From: Alphaproteobacteria bacterium
GTDB taxonomy: Bacteria > Pseudomonadota > Alphaproteobacteria > Rhizobiales > Methyloligellaceae
DNA length: 64,000 bases
Direction of reading: 5' to 3'
NCBI GenBank assembly: GCA_016869535.1
Contig: VGDX01000015.1
Location: 1 to 64,000, forward strand
The notes beneath the pieces were generated by a model. That model ran no database searches. It was not told where the DNA came from and saw only the letters and a program-made list of their open reading frames with translations. This document shows, in pieces, positions 1-9,952 of the stretch (its first letter is position 1; every line of letters begins with the position of its first letter). The translations under genes were made by a program, and so were the position numbers.

Positions 1-3000
1 ATGATGAAGTCGGCCGCCTCGCCGTCGTCATTTTCGAGCAGCTCCTTGAGACGGGCGAGGGGTGCCAAGACCTGGGCCGGATCGCCTTGGCCGTCGCCAG
101 CGCCGTTACCGCCGGCGTCTTCGGGCAGCGCCGTGCGGATCGATACAAGGACCGGGTCGAGCGATTGTTTCAGCGCCGCGATCGCCCCGTCGATGCCATT
201 GCCTGTTCTAATCGCCGTTTCGGCTTCCGCGGCCGCCTCCGCCAGCGAGGTGGCCCCAAGCGTGCCGGCCGCGCCCTTCAATGAATGCGCGGCGCGTTCG
301 GCGCTCGCCGCGTCGCCGATTTTCAGCGCGTTCTGCATGGTATCGATGATGTATTCCTGCTGCTCGGCAAATTTGCGCAGCAGCGTCTCGTAGCGGCCGC
401 GATTTCCTCCGGTGCGCGTTAGACCCGACCGCACATCGATGCCGGGGATGTCGAGTACTGCCGCCTCAGCCGCGGCTGCAGCCGCCTTGCCGCCACCGGT
501 GTCCGCGCGTTTCACCTCGATACGGCCGTCCTTGCGCCTGATCCAGCGCAGGAGCACGCCGAATAGCTGGTCGGGATCGATCGGCTTGGCGATATGGTCG
601 TTCATGCCGGCTTCGAGACAGGCCTCGCGATCCGACGCCATGGCGTTGGCGGTCATGGCGATGATGGGCAGTCCCGTATAGTGGGGATTGGCGCGGAGCG
701 CGCGCGTCGCCTCGATGCCGTCCATCACCGGCATCTGCATATCCATCAGCACAACATCGTAATCGTTGTCCTTGATCATCTGTAGGGCAATCTCGCCGTT
801 CTCGGCCAGATCGACGAACACCTCGGCATCCTCTAGCTGACCTATGGCCACTTCCTGGTTGATCTCGTTGTCCTCGACCAGCAGCACGCGCGCACCGCGC
901 ATCCGGTCGATATCGAAGGAGGGTCGCGCCTGTGTGGGCTCTGTGATTTCGCGGTCGGCGCCGAGCGCCGTCACCGCCGTGTCGAACAGGATCGAGGAGG
1001 TCACCGGCTTGATCAGCACATTCTCAAAACCGCTTTCTTCCGCCTGCTTCAGCACCTCCTCGCGGCCGTAAGCGGTGACCATGACGAGATGGGGCGGGGT
1101 CTCCTCCAATTCGAGAAGGCGCTTGCCGGTCTCAACGCCATTCAGCCCCGGCATCTGCCAATCTATGAAGGCGATCTCGTAGGGCTCGCCGAGCATGGCG
1201 GCTTGGCGCACCATGTCGATTGCCTCTTCGCCGGAGGCTGCTTCGTCGGCGATGAAGGTCATGTTGGTGAGCATATTGGCGAGCACGGCGCGAGCATGCG
1301 GATTGTCGTCGATGATCAGCACGCGTCTGCCGCGCAAATCCGACTGCAGGAGGCGGGGACGCACGATGGCCGTCCCCCTGCCGAGCCGGGCGGTGAAGCG
1401 AAAGACCGAGCCTTTGCCTGGTTCGCTTTCCACCGTTACCTCGCCGCCCATCAGCTCGGTAAGCTGCTTGGAGATGGCGAGCCCAAGTCCCGTGCCGCCA
1501 TATTTGCGCGTGGTCGAGGCATCGGCCTGCTCGAAGGCCTGGAACAGGCGGCCGATCTGAGCCTCGGTCATGCCGATGCCGGTGTCCTGGACCGAGAATT
1601 CCACGAGTTGGCTGTCAGATGCGTCCTCCAGCACGCACACTTGCACCAGGATCTCGCCGGTCTCGGTGAACTTCACCGCATTATTGCAGAAATTGATGAG
1701 AATCTGCCCGAGCCTTAACGGATCGCCGCGGAAATGGGTCGAAACATTTGGTGCCACTTCGAATATCAGTTCGAGCCCCTTTGCCGAGGCTTTTTCCGAC
1801 ATCAGATTCCCGACATTCTCCAGCACCTTGTCGAGATCGAAGTCGATGTTTTCGATCGAGAGCTTTCCTGCCTCGATCTTCGAAAAATCGAGAATGTCGT
1901 TGATGATGCCGAGCAGATGCTGACCCGAACTCTTGATCTTCTGCACATAATCGCGCTGGCGCGGAGTGAGGTCGGTCTTGAGTGCAAGATGTGAGAGCCC
2001 GATCACCGCGTTCATCGGTGTCCTGATCTCGTGGCTCATATTGGCGAGGAAGATGCTCTTGGCTTCGTTGGCTTCGAGTGCGGCCTGCGTAGCTTTTTCC
2101 AGCTCGGCCTGCGCCGCTTCGAACGCGAGCTCAGCCTCCTTGCGTTCGGTGATGTCGTTCCAGGAACCGACCACTTCAACCGGGCGACCTTCGGCATCTC
2201 GGATCAGATGCTGCTCGTCGCTCACCCAGACATAACTGCCGTCCTTCTTGCTGAAGCGGTACTCGGTACGGTTCTCGCCGCTGCGGAACAGCTCGACCTG
2301 CTTGGCCTCGACCTCGGGCAGATCGTCAGGATGTACATGGCTGCGCCAGAAATCGGCATCACGCATATATTCCTCGGGACGAAAGCCGAGCAGCGGCTCG
2401 ATACTGGCGCTGACGAAGGTCGGGGCAAAATCGCCGGTGGCAGCGAAGCTGTAGACCACCACGGGCGCCGCGCCGAGCAGCACATCAAGTCGAGCCCGCG
2501 CTCTTTCGCGTGAGGCCTCGGCCTCCTTGCGTTGGGTGATATCGGTCCAGGAGCCGACGATCTCGATTGGCTTGCCTTCGCCGTCGCGGACCACTTGCTG
2601 CCGGTCGTGCACCCAGAAATAGGAGCCGTCATCGCGGCGGATGCGGTATTCGATAGAGCCCCGATTGGCCTCGAACATGCGATCGACCCAGTCGTTGATA
2701 CCTTTAACGTCATCGGGGTGCACGCGGTCGCGCCATAGATACGGATTGTCGAGATACTGCCGTGGGGTGCAGCCGAACAGCTTGGTGACGCTGTCGCTCA
2801 CGAAGGTCGGCGTGTAGTCGCCATGCGCCTCGCGGCAATAGATCACTGCGGGCGAGGCGTTGAGCAGACGACCGAGATGCTCATGCGCCGAGGCCTGAAC
2901 GTCGGCGATGCGGCGGAGGTCCTTCTTCTCCTGGGCTTGGGACGCTTCGGCCAGCGCCTGCTCGACGATGGAGGCAATCCCCTCGGCATCGACCGACTTG

Positions 3001-3068
3001 GGATCGGCGCCCAACAGGCGCAAAATTGCGCCAGCGACGGTCTCAGAGGCTTTCCGGGCGCTCGACAT
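1..3068 (-). CDS. PAS-PAS hybrid sensor histidine kinase with two receivers and Hpt domain (3' end outside window)
   Basis: The frame is open from an ATG through to base 1, so about 1022 codons are present and the C-terminus is missing. Domains in order: a short N-terminal region (1-65), two PAS_3-type PAS domains (about 70-190 and 195-320), HisKA with the motif [15 protein letters not shown] and phospho-acceptor His346, and HATPase_c with NFCNNAVKF and [10 protein letters not shown]. Then come a receiver with Asp636 ([11 protein letters not shown]), a second receiver with Asp776 ([11 protein letters not shown]) and an Hpt domain with His928 ([13 protein letters not shown]). No signal peptide or membrane segment is seen, so sensing is probably cytoplasmic. 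This layout suits a multistep phosphorelay (His, Asp, Hpt-His), but no cognate regulator is in the window. The ligand is unknown. Family call is secure; the start is less so because no strong Shine-Dalgarno precedes it. Confidence 0.93.
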   Translation of the reverse strand, partial: MSSARKASETVAGAILRLLGADPKSVDAEGIASIVEQALAEASQAQEKKDLRRIADVQASAHEHLGRLLNASPAVIYCREAHGDYTPTFVSDSVTKLFGCTPRQYLDNPYLWRDRVHPDDVKGINDWVDRMFEANRGSIEYRIRRDDGSYFWVHDRQQVVRDGEGKPIEIVGSWTDITQRKEAEASRERARARLDVLLGAAPVVVYSFAATGDFAPTFVSASIEPLLGFRPEEYMRDADFWRSHVHPDDLPEVEAKQVELFRSGENRTEYRFSKKDGSYVWVSDEQHLIRDAEGRPVEVVGSWNDITERKEAELAFEAAQAELEKATQAALEANEAKSIFLANMSHEIRTPMNAVIGLSHLALKTDLTPRQRDYVQKIKSSGQHLLGIINDILDFSKIEAGKLSIENIDFDLDKVLENVGNLMSEKASAKGLELIFEVAPNVSTHFRGDPLRLGQILINFCNNAVKFTETGEILVQVCVLEDASDSQLVEFSVQDTGIGMTEAQIGRLFQAFEQADASTTRKYGGTGLGLAISKQLTELMGGEVTVESEPGKGSVFRFTARLGRGTAIVRPRLLQSDLRGRRVLIIDDNPHARAVLANMLTNMTFIADEAASGEEAIDMVRQAAMLGEPYEIAFIDWQMPGLNGVETGKRLLELEETPPHLVMVTAYGREEVLKQAEESGFENVLIKPVTSSILFDTAVTALGADREITEPTQARPSFDIDRMRGARVLLVEDNEINQEVAIGQLEDAEVFVDLAENGEIALQMIKDNDYDVVLMDMQMPVMDGIEATRALRANPHYTGLPIIAMTANAMASDREACLEAGMNDHIAKPIDPDQLFGVLLRWIRRKDGRIEVKRADTGGGKAAAAAAEAAVLDIPGIDVRSGLTRTGGNRGRYETLLRKFAEQQEYIIDTMQNALKIGDAASAERAAHSLKGAAGTLGATSLAEAAAEAETAIRTGNGIDGAIAALKQSLDPVLVSIRTALPEDAGGNGAGDGQGDPAQVLAPLARLKELLENDDGEAADFI

Positions 3069-3314
3069 CACTGAATCCACTCGACTTGGCGGGGAGGGGT
3101 CTTTGTCCCCTTTCCCTGATAGGGCAGGAGCCTATGCCATCCAGTTCTAACCGCAAATCCCCCTTTAGGCTCTTTTTCCTTGGAGAGGCGACCTCGTCCT
3201 CGCCATATGGCGAAAGCCAATCCCGTTCATCCAGGGGTGGAACCGACAGGCGCTCCACCACCTATGCCATAGAGGCGCCGCGCGGTTCGGGCGACACCAC
3301 CGTCAAGGGTGCGC
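3069..3314. other. Intergenic gap upstream of the hybrid kinase
   Basis: This 246-base gap separates the 3' end of the efflux operon from the start of the kinase on the same strand. It should contain the kinase promoter. I see no convincing -35/-10 pair, no hairpin followed by a T-run and no conserved RNA. A 72-codon minus-strand frame that overlaps the kinase start has no family resemblance and was not accepted as a gene. Confidence 0.4.
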
Positions 3315-4547
3315 CTACTCATATCTTAGTGCGTCGATCGGATTGAGCAGCGAAGCGCGCCGCGCCGGATAATAGCCGAAGAACACACCGACAAGTCCCG
3401 CCGAGACAAGCGCGATGAGGACAAGATCGGGCGAGAGAGCGATCGGCCAATCGCCCCAGATGGACATGGCGAGCGCGGCACTGCCGCCGATCAGAAGTCC
3501 GATCAGGCCGCCGGCTATGCAGAGCGTCACGGCCTCGATCAAAAACTGACTCAAGATATCCTTGCGGCGCGCGCCGACCGCCATACGCAGGCCGATTTCT
3601 TTGGTGCGCTCCGTCACCGACACCAGCATGATATTCATAATACCTATGCCACCGACGATCAGCGAGATGACGGCTGTGGCACCGAGCAGCAGACTCAAGA
3701 TGCTGAGCGTCTCGGCGCGGGTACGGATGAACTCCGCCATGTCGCGCACGCGGAAATCGTCAGGCGCGCCGCTGCGCACGCGCCGCCGATCCCTGAGCAG
3801 GGTTTCAATCTCGACTTGCGCGTCACTCATCGCCTCAGGTGTGGACATCGCCACCATGATGGTGCGGAGATTGTCCGGCACGGTTTCTTCGGCACCGAAT
3901 AGGCGGCGACGCGCGGTGGTCAGCGGCACGAGCGCCACGTCGTCCTGATCGCTGCCCCAGCCTGACTGGCCTTTCATGGTCAGAAGTCCGATCACGGTGA
4001 AGGGCACGTTCATGATGCGGAGCTGCTCGCCCATCACAGGATCGTTGCCGAACAGCTCACGCGCCGCCGTGGCGCCGAGGATTACCACCTTGGCGCCGGA
4101 GCGAAGCTCTGTGTCGGTGAAATTGCGGCCCTCGGCTAGCGCCCAGTCGCGGGCGATGAGGAACTCATCATTCACGCCATTGACCTGGGTGGTCCAGTTG
4201 CTCGATCCGGCCACCAGCGGGGCCGAACCCTGGACCACGCCGGCGATCGCCGCGATGCCGGGAACTTTGGCGCGGATGGCTTCGAGGTCGCGGTCGGAGA
4301 GCGCTGTTGCCGTACCTTCCCCGGCACGCCTGCCACCGGAGGTGAACGATCCCGGCGAGATCATCAGCAGATTGGTGCCGAGCGCGGCGATGCGCTGTTC
4401 TATGGCCTGGCTCGCGCCGCTTGCTATCGATACCATGACGATCACCGAGGCCACGCCGATAATGACGCCTAGCATGGCGAGAAAACTTCTTAGTGCATGC
4501 GCTTGAAGCGCGGTGAGAGCAGCCCTGAGGGAGGCGAACGGGTTCAC
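3315..4547 (-). CDS. MacB-like ABC transporter permease
   Basis: This 410-residue protein has the MacB/FtsX layout. A first membrane helix (about 20-45) is followed by a large periplasmic MacB_PCD domain (about 50-270) and three C-terminal helices in an FtsX domain that begins near VGGIGIMNIMLVSVTERTKEIG. The family acts in mechanotransmission: it does not move substrate through the membrane itself but drives a periplasmic adaptor and outer-membrane channel to expel lipids, peptides, toxins or macrolides. It overlaps the upstream ATPase gene by four bases (ATGA), showing translational coupling. Length is that of a stand-alone permease rather than the fused E. coli MacB. The substrate cannot be read from sequence. 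Confidence 0.92.
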   Translation of the reverse strand: MNPFASLRAALTALQAHALRSFLAMLGVIIGVASVIVMVSIASGASQAIEQRIAALGTNLLMISPGSFTSGGRRAGEGTATALSDRDLEAIRAKVPGIAAIAGVVQGSAPLVAGSSNWTTQVNGVNDEFLIARDWALAEGRNFTDTELRSGAKVVILGATAARELFGNDPVMGEQLRIMNVPFTVIGLLTMKGQSGWGSDQDDVALVPLTTARRRLFGAEETVPDNLRTIMVAMSTPEAMSDAQVEIETLLRDRRRVRSGAPDDFRVRDMAEFIRTRAETLSILSLLLGATAVISLIVGGIGIMNIMLVSVTERTKEIGLRMAVGARRKDILSQFLIEAVTLCIAGGLIGLLIGGSAALAMSIWGDWPIALSPDLVLIALVSAGLVGVFFGYYPARRASLLNPIDALRYE

Positions 4548-5236
4548 GGTGTGTCCTCCACGATCTGGCCATCGCGGAAGGTGATACGCCGGTGTGCACG
4601 CCTGGCAATATCCGGCTCGTGCGTGACGATGATCACGGTGATGCCGGTCGCATTCAGTTCCTCGAACAGGCCGATGATCTCGTCCGTGGTATGGCTGTCG
4701 AGCGCGCCGGTCGGCTCGTCGGCGAGTAGGATATGCGGATCGTTGACGAGCGCCCGGGCGATGGCCACGCGCTGTTGCTGGCCACCTGAGAGTTCGGAGG
4801 GTTGATGCTGTTGGCGGTCGGCAAGACCGACCTGGCTGAGGTGGGCTCTAGCCTTTTCACGCGCATCGGCGTGGCCGTTACGCGCATAGAGGAGGGGGAG
4901 GGCGACATTGTCGAGCGCGCTCGTCCGGGCCAGCAGATTGAAGGTCTGGAACACGAAGCCGATTTTTTCATTGCGGTAGGCCGCAAGCTGATCCGGCCCC
5001 AGCCTGCCAAGCTCGCGCCCCTCGAATTGAAGCGAGCCGCTGGTCGGGGTGTCCAATGCACCGATGAGATTCATGAAAGTCGATTTGCCGGAGCCGGATG
5101 CGCCGGTGACGGCAAGATATTCGCCGCTCTCGATCTCGACGTTGATGCCCTGAAGGGCTCCGATCACACTGCCGCCGAGCCGGTAAGTCTTGACCAGATC
5201 GCGAGCCACGATCTGGGGGGAAGTGGTGGTCATCAC
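4544..5236 (-). CDS. MacB/LolD-type ABC transporter ATPase
   Basis: A 230-residue nucleotide-binding protein with Walker A GASGSGKST (45-53), signature LSGGQQQRVAIARAL, Walker B ILLADEPTGALD, and a downstream switch His in VTHEPD. It should power the neighbouring permease. The protein belongs to the MacB/LolD/FtsE branch, recognisable from the YRNEKIGFVFQTFNLL Q-loop. Its start overlaps the end of the adaptor gene by four bases and its end overlaps the permease start, so all three genes form one operon. No outer-membrane TolC-like partner is encoded nearby, so one must be supplied from elsewhere. Confidence 0.93.
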   Translation of the reverse strand: MMTTTSPQIVARDLVKTYRLGGSVIGALQGINVEIESGEYLAVTGASGSGKSTFMNLIGALDTPTSGSLQFEGRELGRLGPDQLAAYRNEKIGFVFQTFNLLARTSALDNVALPLLYARNGHADAREKARAHLSQVGLADRQQHQPSELSGGQQQRVAIARALVNDPHILLADEPTGALDSHTTDEIIGLFEELNATGITVIIVTHEPDIARRAHRRITFRDGQIVEDTP

Positions 5237-6696
5237 TGGGGAAGCTCGCGCACGCGGACCACGACCTGGGCGCCTTCGGCCAAGCCGTCGGTGATTTCCG
5301 TCAAATAGGGATCGGCAAGACCAAGACGAACCTCATAGGGAACGAGTGTGCCGCCTTCATAGGTCCAGAGCGTCGCCCGGCGCGGGCCAGTCGATCTTTG
5401 CCGCTGTAACTCTTCAAAGCGCTTGTATTTCTCCGTCGTGAGCACGGACCGGAGCACCTTGGCGATACGAAGCTGCGCCTGCTGGCGCATGTCTTCCTGA
5501 GCCGTAGCAGTCCCTGCTGCGCTTGCCGCGTTACGGATGGCAGCAAATTCGGCTTCGAGCCCGTCATTGATCTTGCGCAGTTCATCCTCGCCGAGCTCGA
5601 GTTGTTCTTTAATTCTTGCCAGGAAGCGCGCCCGGCGATCACTGCCGAGCGGGTTGACGCCGCTCGCCCAGCTATCGCGAACGAGCGCGGCTTGAGCCGC
5701 GCCGCGCGGCTGATAGCGCAACGCTTCGTTGGGTACCACGACTACCTGCTTATGCTCGCCGGTGATGATCTCCACATTGGCGGTCATGCCGGGCAGAAGA
5801 TGTCCGTGCAAATTATCGGCGGAGATCACGACCGTGTAGGTGACAACGTTCGTCAACGAAACGGGTGCGAGCCTGATTTGCTCGACGACACCCTTGAACG
5901 TCGTGTCGGGATAAGCATCGACCGTGAAAGAAACGGAATTTTCGCGCGTGACTTGACCGATATCGGCCTCGTCGACCTGAGCGTCGATCTCCACCTTGGA
6001 CAGATCCTGGGCGATGGTGAAGAGCTTTGGTGCCGTCATGCTGGCGGCCACGGTCTGGCCCGGCTCGGCGAGCCGTTCGATCACCACCCCGTCAATGGGC
6101 GAACGGATATAGGTGCGTTCGAGATCGATGCGGGCGCTATCCCGCGTCGCCTCGCGCTGCGCCAGCGTGGCTTTCGCGTTCTCGACATTGGCCTTGGCGA
6201 TGGCGAGATCGGCCGTGGCGCTCTGCTGGGCGGCTATCGCCGTATCGAGAGCGGCTTGAGCGCCGACACCTTTCCTCACCAGTTCATCCGCGCGCTGATG
6301 ATCGAGATTGGCCTTATGCAGATTGGCCTCGGCGCGATTGACGCTCGCTTCCTGGAGCGCGACATTGGCTTTGGCGACGGCGACGCCGGCTTCTTCCTCG
6401 CGCACGCGCGTCTCAAAGGTCGAGGGCTCGATCCGGGCCAGGACCTCTCCCAACTTTACCTCAGAGGTGAAATCGACATTGACTTCGCCGATATTGCCGG
6501 AGAGCTGCGAACCGATCTCCACCGTGCCGAGCGCTCGGACCGTACCCGAGGTCGACACCGTGCGGCGCACGTCGCCGCGTGTGGCGGCGACCGTCTGAAT
6601 GTCGAGTGTGGTCGCCTGGCGTTGCTGCCAATAATAGTAGCCAGCCGCGCCCGCGACGCCCACGACGAGCAAGATCAGCAGCCAACGAAGACCCAT
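5233..6696 (-). CDS. MacA-like periplasmic adaptor (HlyD/RND membrane fusion family)
   Basis: The protein (487 residues from the chosen ATG) starts MGLRWLLILLVVGVAG, a single N-terminal membrane anchor. A lipoyl/barrel-sandwich half follows, then a long Ala/Glu-rich coiled coil (about 75-185), the second lipoyl half (RSPIDGVVIERLAEPGQ) and a beta-barrel domain. A charged helical insert of about 110 residues sits between the barrel and the last strand block, longer than in E. coli MacA; similar inserts occur in some alphaproteobacterial homologues. It would bridge the inner-membrane ABC complex to an outer-membrane channel. A GTG 13 codons upstream is possible, but the ATG directly before the hydrophobic anchor is the better start. 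First gene of the three-gene efflux operon. Confidence 0.9.
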   Translation of the reverse strand: MGLRWLLILLVVGVAGAAGYYYWQQRQATTLDIQTVAATRGDVRRTVSTSGTVRALGTVEIGSQLSGNIGEVNVDFTSEVKLGEVLARIEPSTFETRVREEEAGVAVAKANVALQEASVNRAEANLHKANLDHQRADELVRKGVGAQAALDTAIAAQQSATADLAIAKANVENAKATLAQREATRDSARIDLERTYIRSPIDGVVIERLAEPGQTVAASMTAPKLFTIAQDLSKVEIDAQVDEADIGQVTRENSVSFTVDAYPDTTFKGVVEQIRLAPVSLTNVVTYTVVISADNLHGHLLPGMTANVEIITGEHKQVVVVPNEALRYQPRGAAQAALVRDSWASGVNPLGSDRRARFLARIKEQLELGEDELRKINDGLEAEFAAIRNAASAAGTATAQEDMRQQAQLRIAKVLRSVLTTEKYKRFEELQRQRSTGPRRATLWTYEGGTLVPYEVRLGLADPYLTEITDGLAEGAQVVVRVRELPQ

Positions 6697-6840
6697 GCTT
6701 CCGCCCGCTTTCCCTGGGATTCCTGCTCTTACCACGAACCCGCAAGATCAGACCGTTACAAAACGGCAAGGATGTGAATGACCGCAAAGACCTGAACGGC
6801 GCCTGAACGGTGCCCGCTGACAGAAAGGGTAAACAAGGGG

Positions 6841-8910
6841 TTAAAGACCGAGGGGATAGGTCTCTTCGGGACCGGCGGCATAGGCCGAGACAGGCCCGGC
6901 GGCGACTGCCTCGGTTTCGGTGAACCAGATCCAGGCATCGAATTGCCGGGACAGCACGGCCTGAAAATAATGCGACAGCAACTCGGTCTCCGGCCGGTAG
7001 ATCACACCGATGGCGCGTTCGAGTAGCGGCTCGGCCAGTGCGTCACGTACGCTCGCCTTCTGGCCAGGACCGGTTTCGAGGAAGAAAGCGTCAATGCCGG
7101 CATCACGTGAACGTCCTTCATAGGAATCATCACGGGCAGGGCGCACGCGCTTGATCTCCATCGGGCCATCCCAGTCCGACGCGGCGGCAACCGTGCCGCG
7201 ATCGGTACCGAAGCCGATCAGCGCGCAGTCTTCGCCGAAGCGGTCGCGCGCGAGCTGGCCGATGTTATGCTCGCCGCGGACCTCGCCCATCTCGGTGAAT
7301 GAAGCATCGCCAACATGGGAGTTGTGCGCCCACACCACGGCCTTCGAGCCTGGGCCGCGCTCCGTCAGCACGCGTTCGAGTGTGTCGAACATATGCTGAT
7401 CGCGCAGATTCCAGGACTCGGCATTGCCGTAATACATGACTCGATAATATTGCTCAGCGCCGGCAACGATGCGCGCGTTCTGCTCGGCATCGAAGAACGA
7501 TTCGCCGTTCTTGATGAAGTAATCGAGCCGTTTTTCCAGAAGATCGACCAATGCCGCGGTGACGGCCTTCTCACAAAGCGCATAACCCCGCGACAGCGCC
7601 ATGTGGCCGTAGCGTGAGGGCTCCGCGCGCCAAGGCGTGAGACAGCCATAACGCTCACGTGCGATCCGCGCGGCACCCGGATCGACCTTGTCGAGATAGA
7701 CGAGCACCGCCTCTATGGAGGCGCTGAGGCTGTAAATGTCTAACCCATAGAAACCGGCCTTACGTTCCGGGTCGGGAATTGTCTCGTTGATGGCTTTCAG
7801 ACGGGTAAGGAAATCGCCAACCTGACCGTTACGCCACATCCAGGTCGGGAAACGGACGAAGGCGGCCTTAGGCACTTTCGGACGTGGCAAGCCGCGCACA
7901 TAGGCGTCGTAGACTCGCGCATCGGGCCAATCGGCCTCGACCGCCACGATATTGTAACCGTGCTTCCTCACCAGAAGTTCGGTGATGCGGGCGCGCGCGT
8001 CGTAGAACTCGGCTGTGCCGTGCGTCGCCTCGCCGAGCAGCACGACCCGCTTATGAGCGAAGCGCTCGGCAAGTCCCGCGAGTTCATCGAGATCGCCAAA
8101 CGGCTCGGCGGCTTCCGCGATCAGATGGCTGAGATTGGTACGAATGACCTTGGCACGGCGCGCCGGTACGAGCAGTCCATTGGCAAAGCCCGAGGTTTCC
8201 GCGTCGATCTTGGTCTCTTTCTTTGCCGTCTCCGGCGCGCCCCAGCCTTCCTCGCCGATCAGCGGCACGAAGGTGACGGCGCCGAAATCCTCTTCCTCGA
8301 AAGTGGCCTCGCCGGTACGGCGGACGCGCAGCAAAGTCTGATGGACGTCGCGGCCGACCGGGATGACCAGACGCCCACCGATGGCCAATTGCCGCTTTAA
8401 AGTCTCAGGTATTTTCGGGCCGCCGGCCGATACCAGGATGGCGTCATACGGCGCATGGTCGGGCAGGCCCTTGGTGCCGTCGGCGTAGACGATCTCGGCA
8501 TTGTCGTAGCCGAGCTTTGCGAGGCGCGCTTTGGCGAGGGCGGCCAGCTCCTCATGCCGTTCGATGGCATGGACCTCGCGCGCAATACGGCTCAGCACCG
8601 AAGCGGCGTAGCCGGATCCCGCGCCCACTTCGAGCACGTTGTCGCCGGGCTTAAGTTCCAGGAGCTCGATCATGCGGGCGACGATATAAGGCTGCGAGAT
8701 GGTCTGGCCGGCCTCGATGGGAAGGGCGGAGTCCTCGTAGGCGAATTCCTTGAGGTAATCCGCCACGAAGGCCTCGCGCGGTACCTTGCCCATCGCCCCC
8801 AGCACCAGCGGGTCGGCGATACCGCGCGCCGCGAGATGCCGCGACACCATGATGGCGCGGTTTCGTGCGTGCTGATTGCCTGTCTCGGGGATGGCGTCTA
8901 GCGCCGTCAT
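6841..8910 (-). CDS. Protein-L-isoaspartate O-methyltransferase fused to erythromycin-esterase-like domain
   Basis: A 689-residue two-domain protein. Residues 1-220 are a protein-L-isoaspartate methyltransferase: substrate motif QTISQPYIVARM (69-80) and SAM motif I VLEVGAGSGYA (92-102). It would methylate isoaspartyl residues with SAM to start repair of aged proteins. Residues 245-689 match the erythromycin esterase/succinoglycan-biosynthesis family. They carry GEATHGT (293-299, Glu294 and His297) and WAHNSHVGD around 530, which correspond to the catalytic Glu/His region and second His of Ere esterases. The linker is about 25 residues. The natural substrate of the second domain is unknown and macrolide resistance should not be assumed. 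Both halves keep their catalytic motifs, so the fusion looks functional. Confidence 0.92.
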   Translation of the reverse strand: MTALDAIPETGNQHARNRAIMVSRHLAARGIADPLVLGAMGKVPREAFVADYLKEFAYEDSALPIEAGQTISQPYIVARMIELLELKPGDNVLEVGAGSGYAASVLSRIAREVHAIERHEELAALAKARLAKLGYDNAEIVYADGTKGLPDHAPYDAILVSAGGPKIPETLKRQLAIGGRLVIPVGRDVHQTLLRVRRTGEATFEEEDFGAVTFVPLIGEEGWGAPETAKKETKIDAETSGFANGLLVPARRAKVIRTNLSHLIAEAAEPFGDLDELAGLAERFAHKRVVLLGEATHGTAEFYDARARITELLVRKHGYNIVAVEADWPDARVYDAYVRGLPRPKVPKAAFVRFPTWMWRNGQVGDFLTRLKAINETIPDPERKAGFYGLDIYSLSASIEAVLVYLDKVDPGAARIARERYGCLTPWRAEPSRYGHMALSRGYALCEKAVTAALVDLLEKRLDYFIKNGESFFDAEQNARIVAGAEQYYRVMYYGNAESWNLRDQHMFDTLERVLTERGPGSKAVVWAHNSHVGDASFTEMGEVRGEHNIGQLARDRFGEDCALIGFGTDRGTVAAASDWDGPMEIKRVRPARDDSYEGRSRDAGIDAFFLETGPGQKASVRDALAEPLLERAIGVIYRPETELLSHYFQAVLSRQFDAWIWFTETEAVAAGPVSAYAAGPEETYPLGL

Positions 8911-8973
8911 GGCAGCAAAACTACCATGACGGCCGGGTGGTTCAGCCTTGATCTGGATCAGCCCGGGGTTGGG

Positions 8974-9693
8974 TTACTCCAATTCCCAGGTCACCCTGAC
9001 CCGCACCTCGATGGCTGTCGTGCCCGCCTCGATGGGAACGTCAGGGGCGGCCATCTCCATGCGTGCCTTTGCGGCCCGGCCGTAGGGGGGGATGAAAGCG
9101 TCCTCTTCGACGATCGTCAGCACCGAACCGAGCTTGACGTCCGCGGCTTCCGCATAAAGCTCGGCATTGGCAATCGCGTTCTCCATGGCGCGCTTGCGGG
9201 CGTCGTCCTTGAGCGCTTCGGGCTCGGCCACGCTGAACTCGATGGAATCGATGGTATTGGCGCCAAGGCTCACCACCTTGTCGAGAATGGCACCGAGTTT
9301 CTTGGTGTCGCGGAGACCGATGTGAACGGAGTTGACCACGCGATAGCCGGAGATAAATGGCGCCTTGCCCTCTTTGCGCTCTTCATAGACGGGGTATACC
9401 GAGAAATTGGTGGTCTGAATGTCCTTGGCCTCGATACCTTCCCCCTTAAGCGCCTCGACCACCTTGGCCATGGCTCTCGAATTCTTGTCGAGCGCGTCGC
9501 GGGCGGTCAAAGCCTCGCTGGTCACGCCGGTGGTGATATCGACCTTGTCGGGCTCCGCCTTGACCGTGCCGGTGGCGGCAAGCGAGATGGTCCGTTTCTG
9601 CGGGCCGTGCTCATGGGCGTTTGCAGGCACTATCGTGCTCGCCAAAGCCACCACGGCCAGGGTCAAAAAGAAATTTCGTGATTTCATTGTCAT
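8974..9693 (-). CDS. SIMPL (DUF541) domain periplasmic protein
   Basis: About 239 residues starting MTMKSRNFFLTLAVVALAS, a clear signal peptide with a probable cleavage after VPANA. The mature protein is a SIMPL/DUF541 domain, recognisable from the opening ISLAATGTVKAEPDKVDI, the region KDIQTTNFSVYPVY, and the end block with GTTAIEVRVRVTWELE. Members are exported or outer-membrane-associated proteins of uncertain role, some linked to oxidative stress or organic-solvent survival. The frame extends 19 codons further upstream, but the internal ATG preceded by a GGGA element and leading straight into the signal peptide is preferred. It lies upstream of the methyltransferase-esterase gene on the same strand. 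Confidence 0.88.
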   Translation of the reverse strand: MTMKSRNFFLTLAVVALASTIVPANAHEHGPQKRTISLAATGTVKAEPDKVDITTGVTSEALTARDALDKNSRAMAKVVEALKGEGIEAKDIQTTNFSVYPVYEERKEGKAPFISGYRVVNSVHIGLRDTKKLGAILDKVVSLGANTIDSIEFSVAEPEALKDDARKRAMENAIANAELYAEAADVKLGSVLTIVEEDAFIPPYGRAAKARMEMAAPDVPIEAGTTAIEVRVRVTWELE

Positions 9694-9816
9694 GGTGTTT
9701 CCCGAATTAGCCAGCCCACGTGAAGCATTGCGCGGCGTCATGATAAGCACAACTTAACTTCCGGTAGTGTGCGCCCGTCACTAAGTCTGCTAAGAGGCGG
9801 ATTTGTGGGGAAAGCG

Positions 9817-9893
9817 GGGCCCGTAGCTCAATTGGTTAGAGCCGACGGCTCATAACCGTCTGGTTGGAGGTTCGAGCCCTCCCGGGCCCACCA
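9817..9893 (+). tRNA. tRNA with CAT anticodon, probably tRNA-Ile2 (lysidine-modified)
   Basis: A complete cloverleaf can be folded by hand. The acceptor stem is GGGCCCG/CGGGCCC, the D arm GCTC/GAGC, the anticodon stem GACGG/CCGTC with loop CTCATAA (anticodon at 9851-9853), and the T arm GGAGG-TTCGAGC-CCTCC. Discriminator A and an encoded CCA follow. Position 1-72 is a normal G-C pair and the anticodon stem lacks the three G-C pairs of an initiator, so it is not tRNA-fMet. Pairs C4-G69 and C5-G68 are those favoured by TilS, and the body resembles bacterial tRNA-Ile(CAU) more than alphaproteobacterial elongator tRNA-Met. Automatic annotation would probably call it Met. Confidence 0.95.
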
Positions 9894-9952
9894 CCCCTCT
9901 CTTACGTAGCGAAGACTGCCACGCCGCAGATGGGGTCAGGCATGGTCAACGT

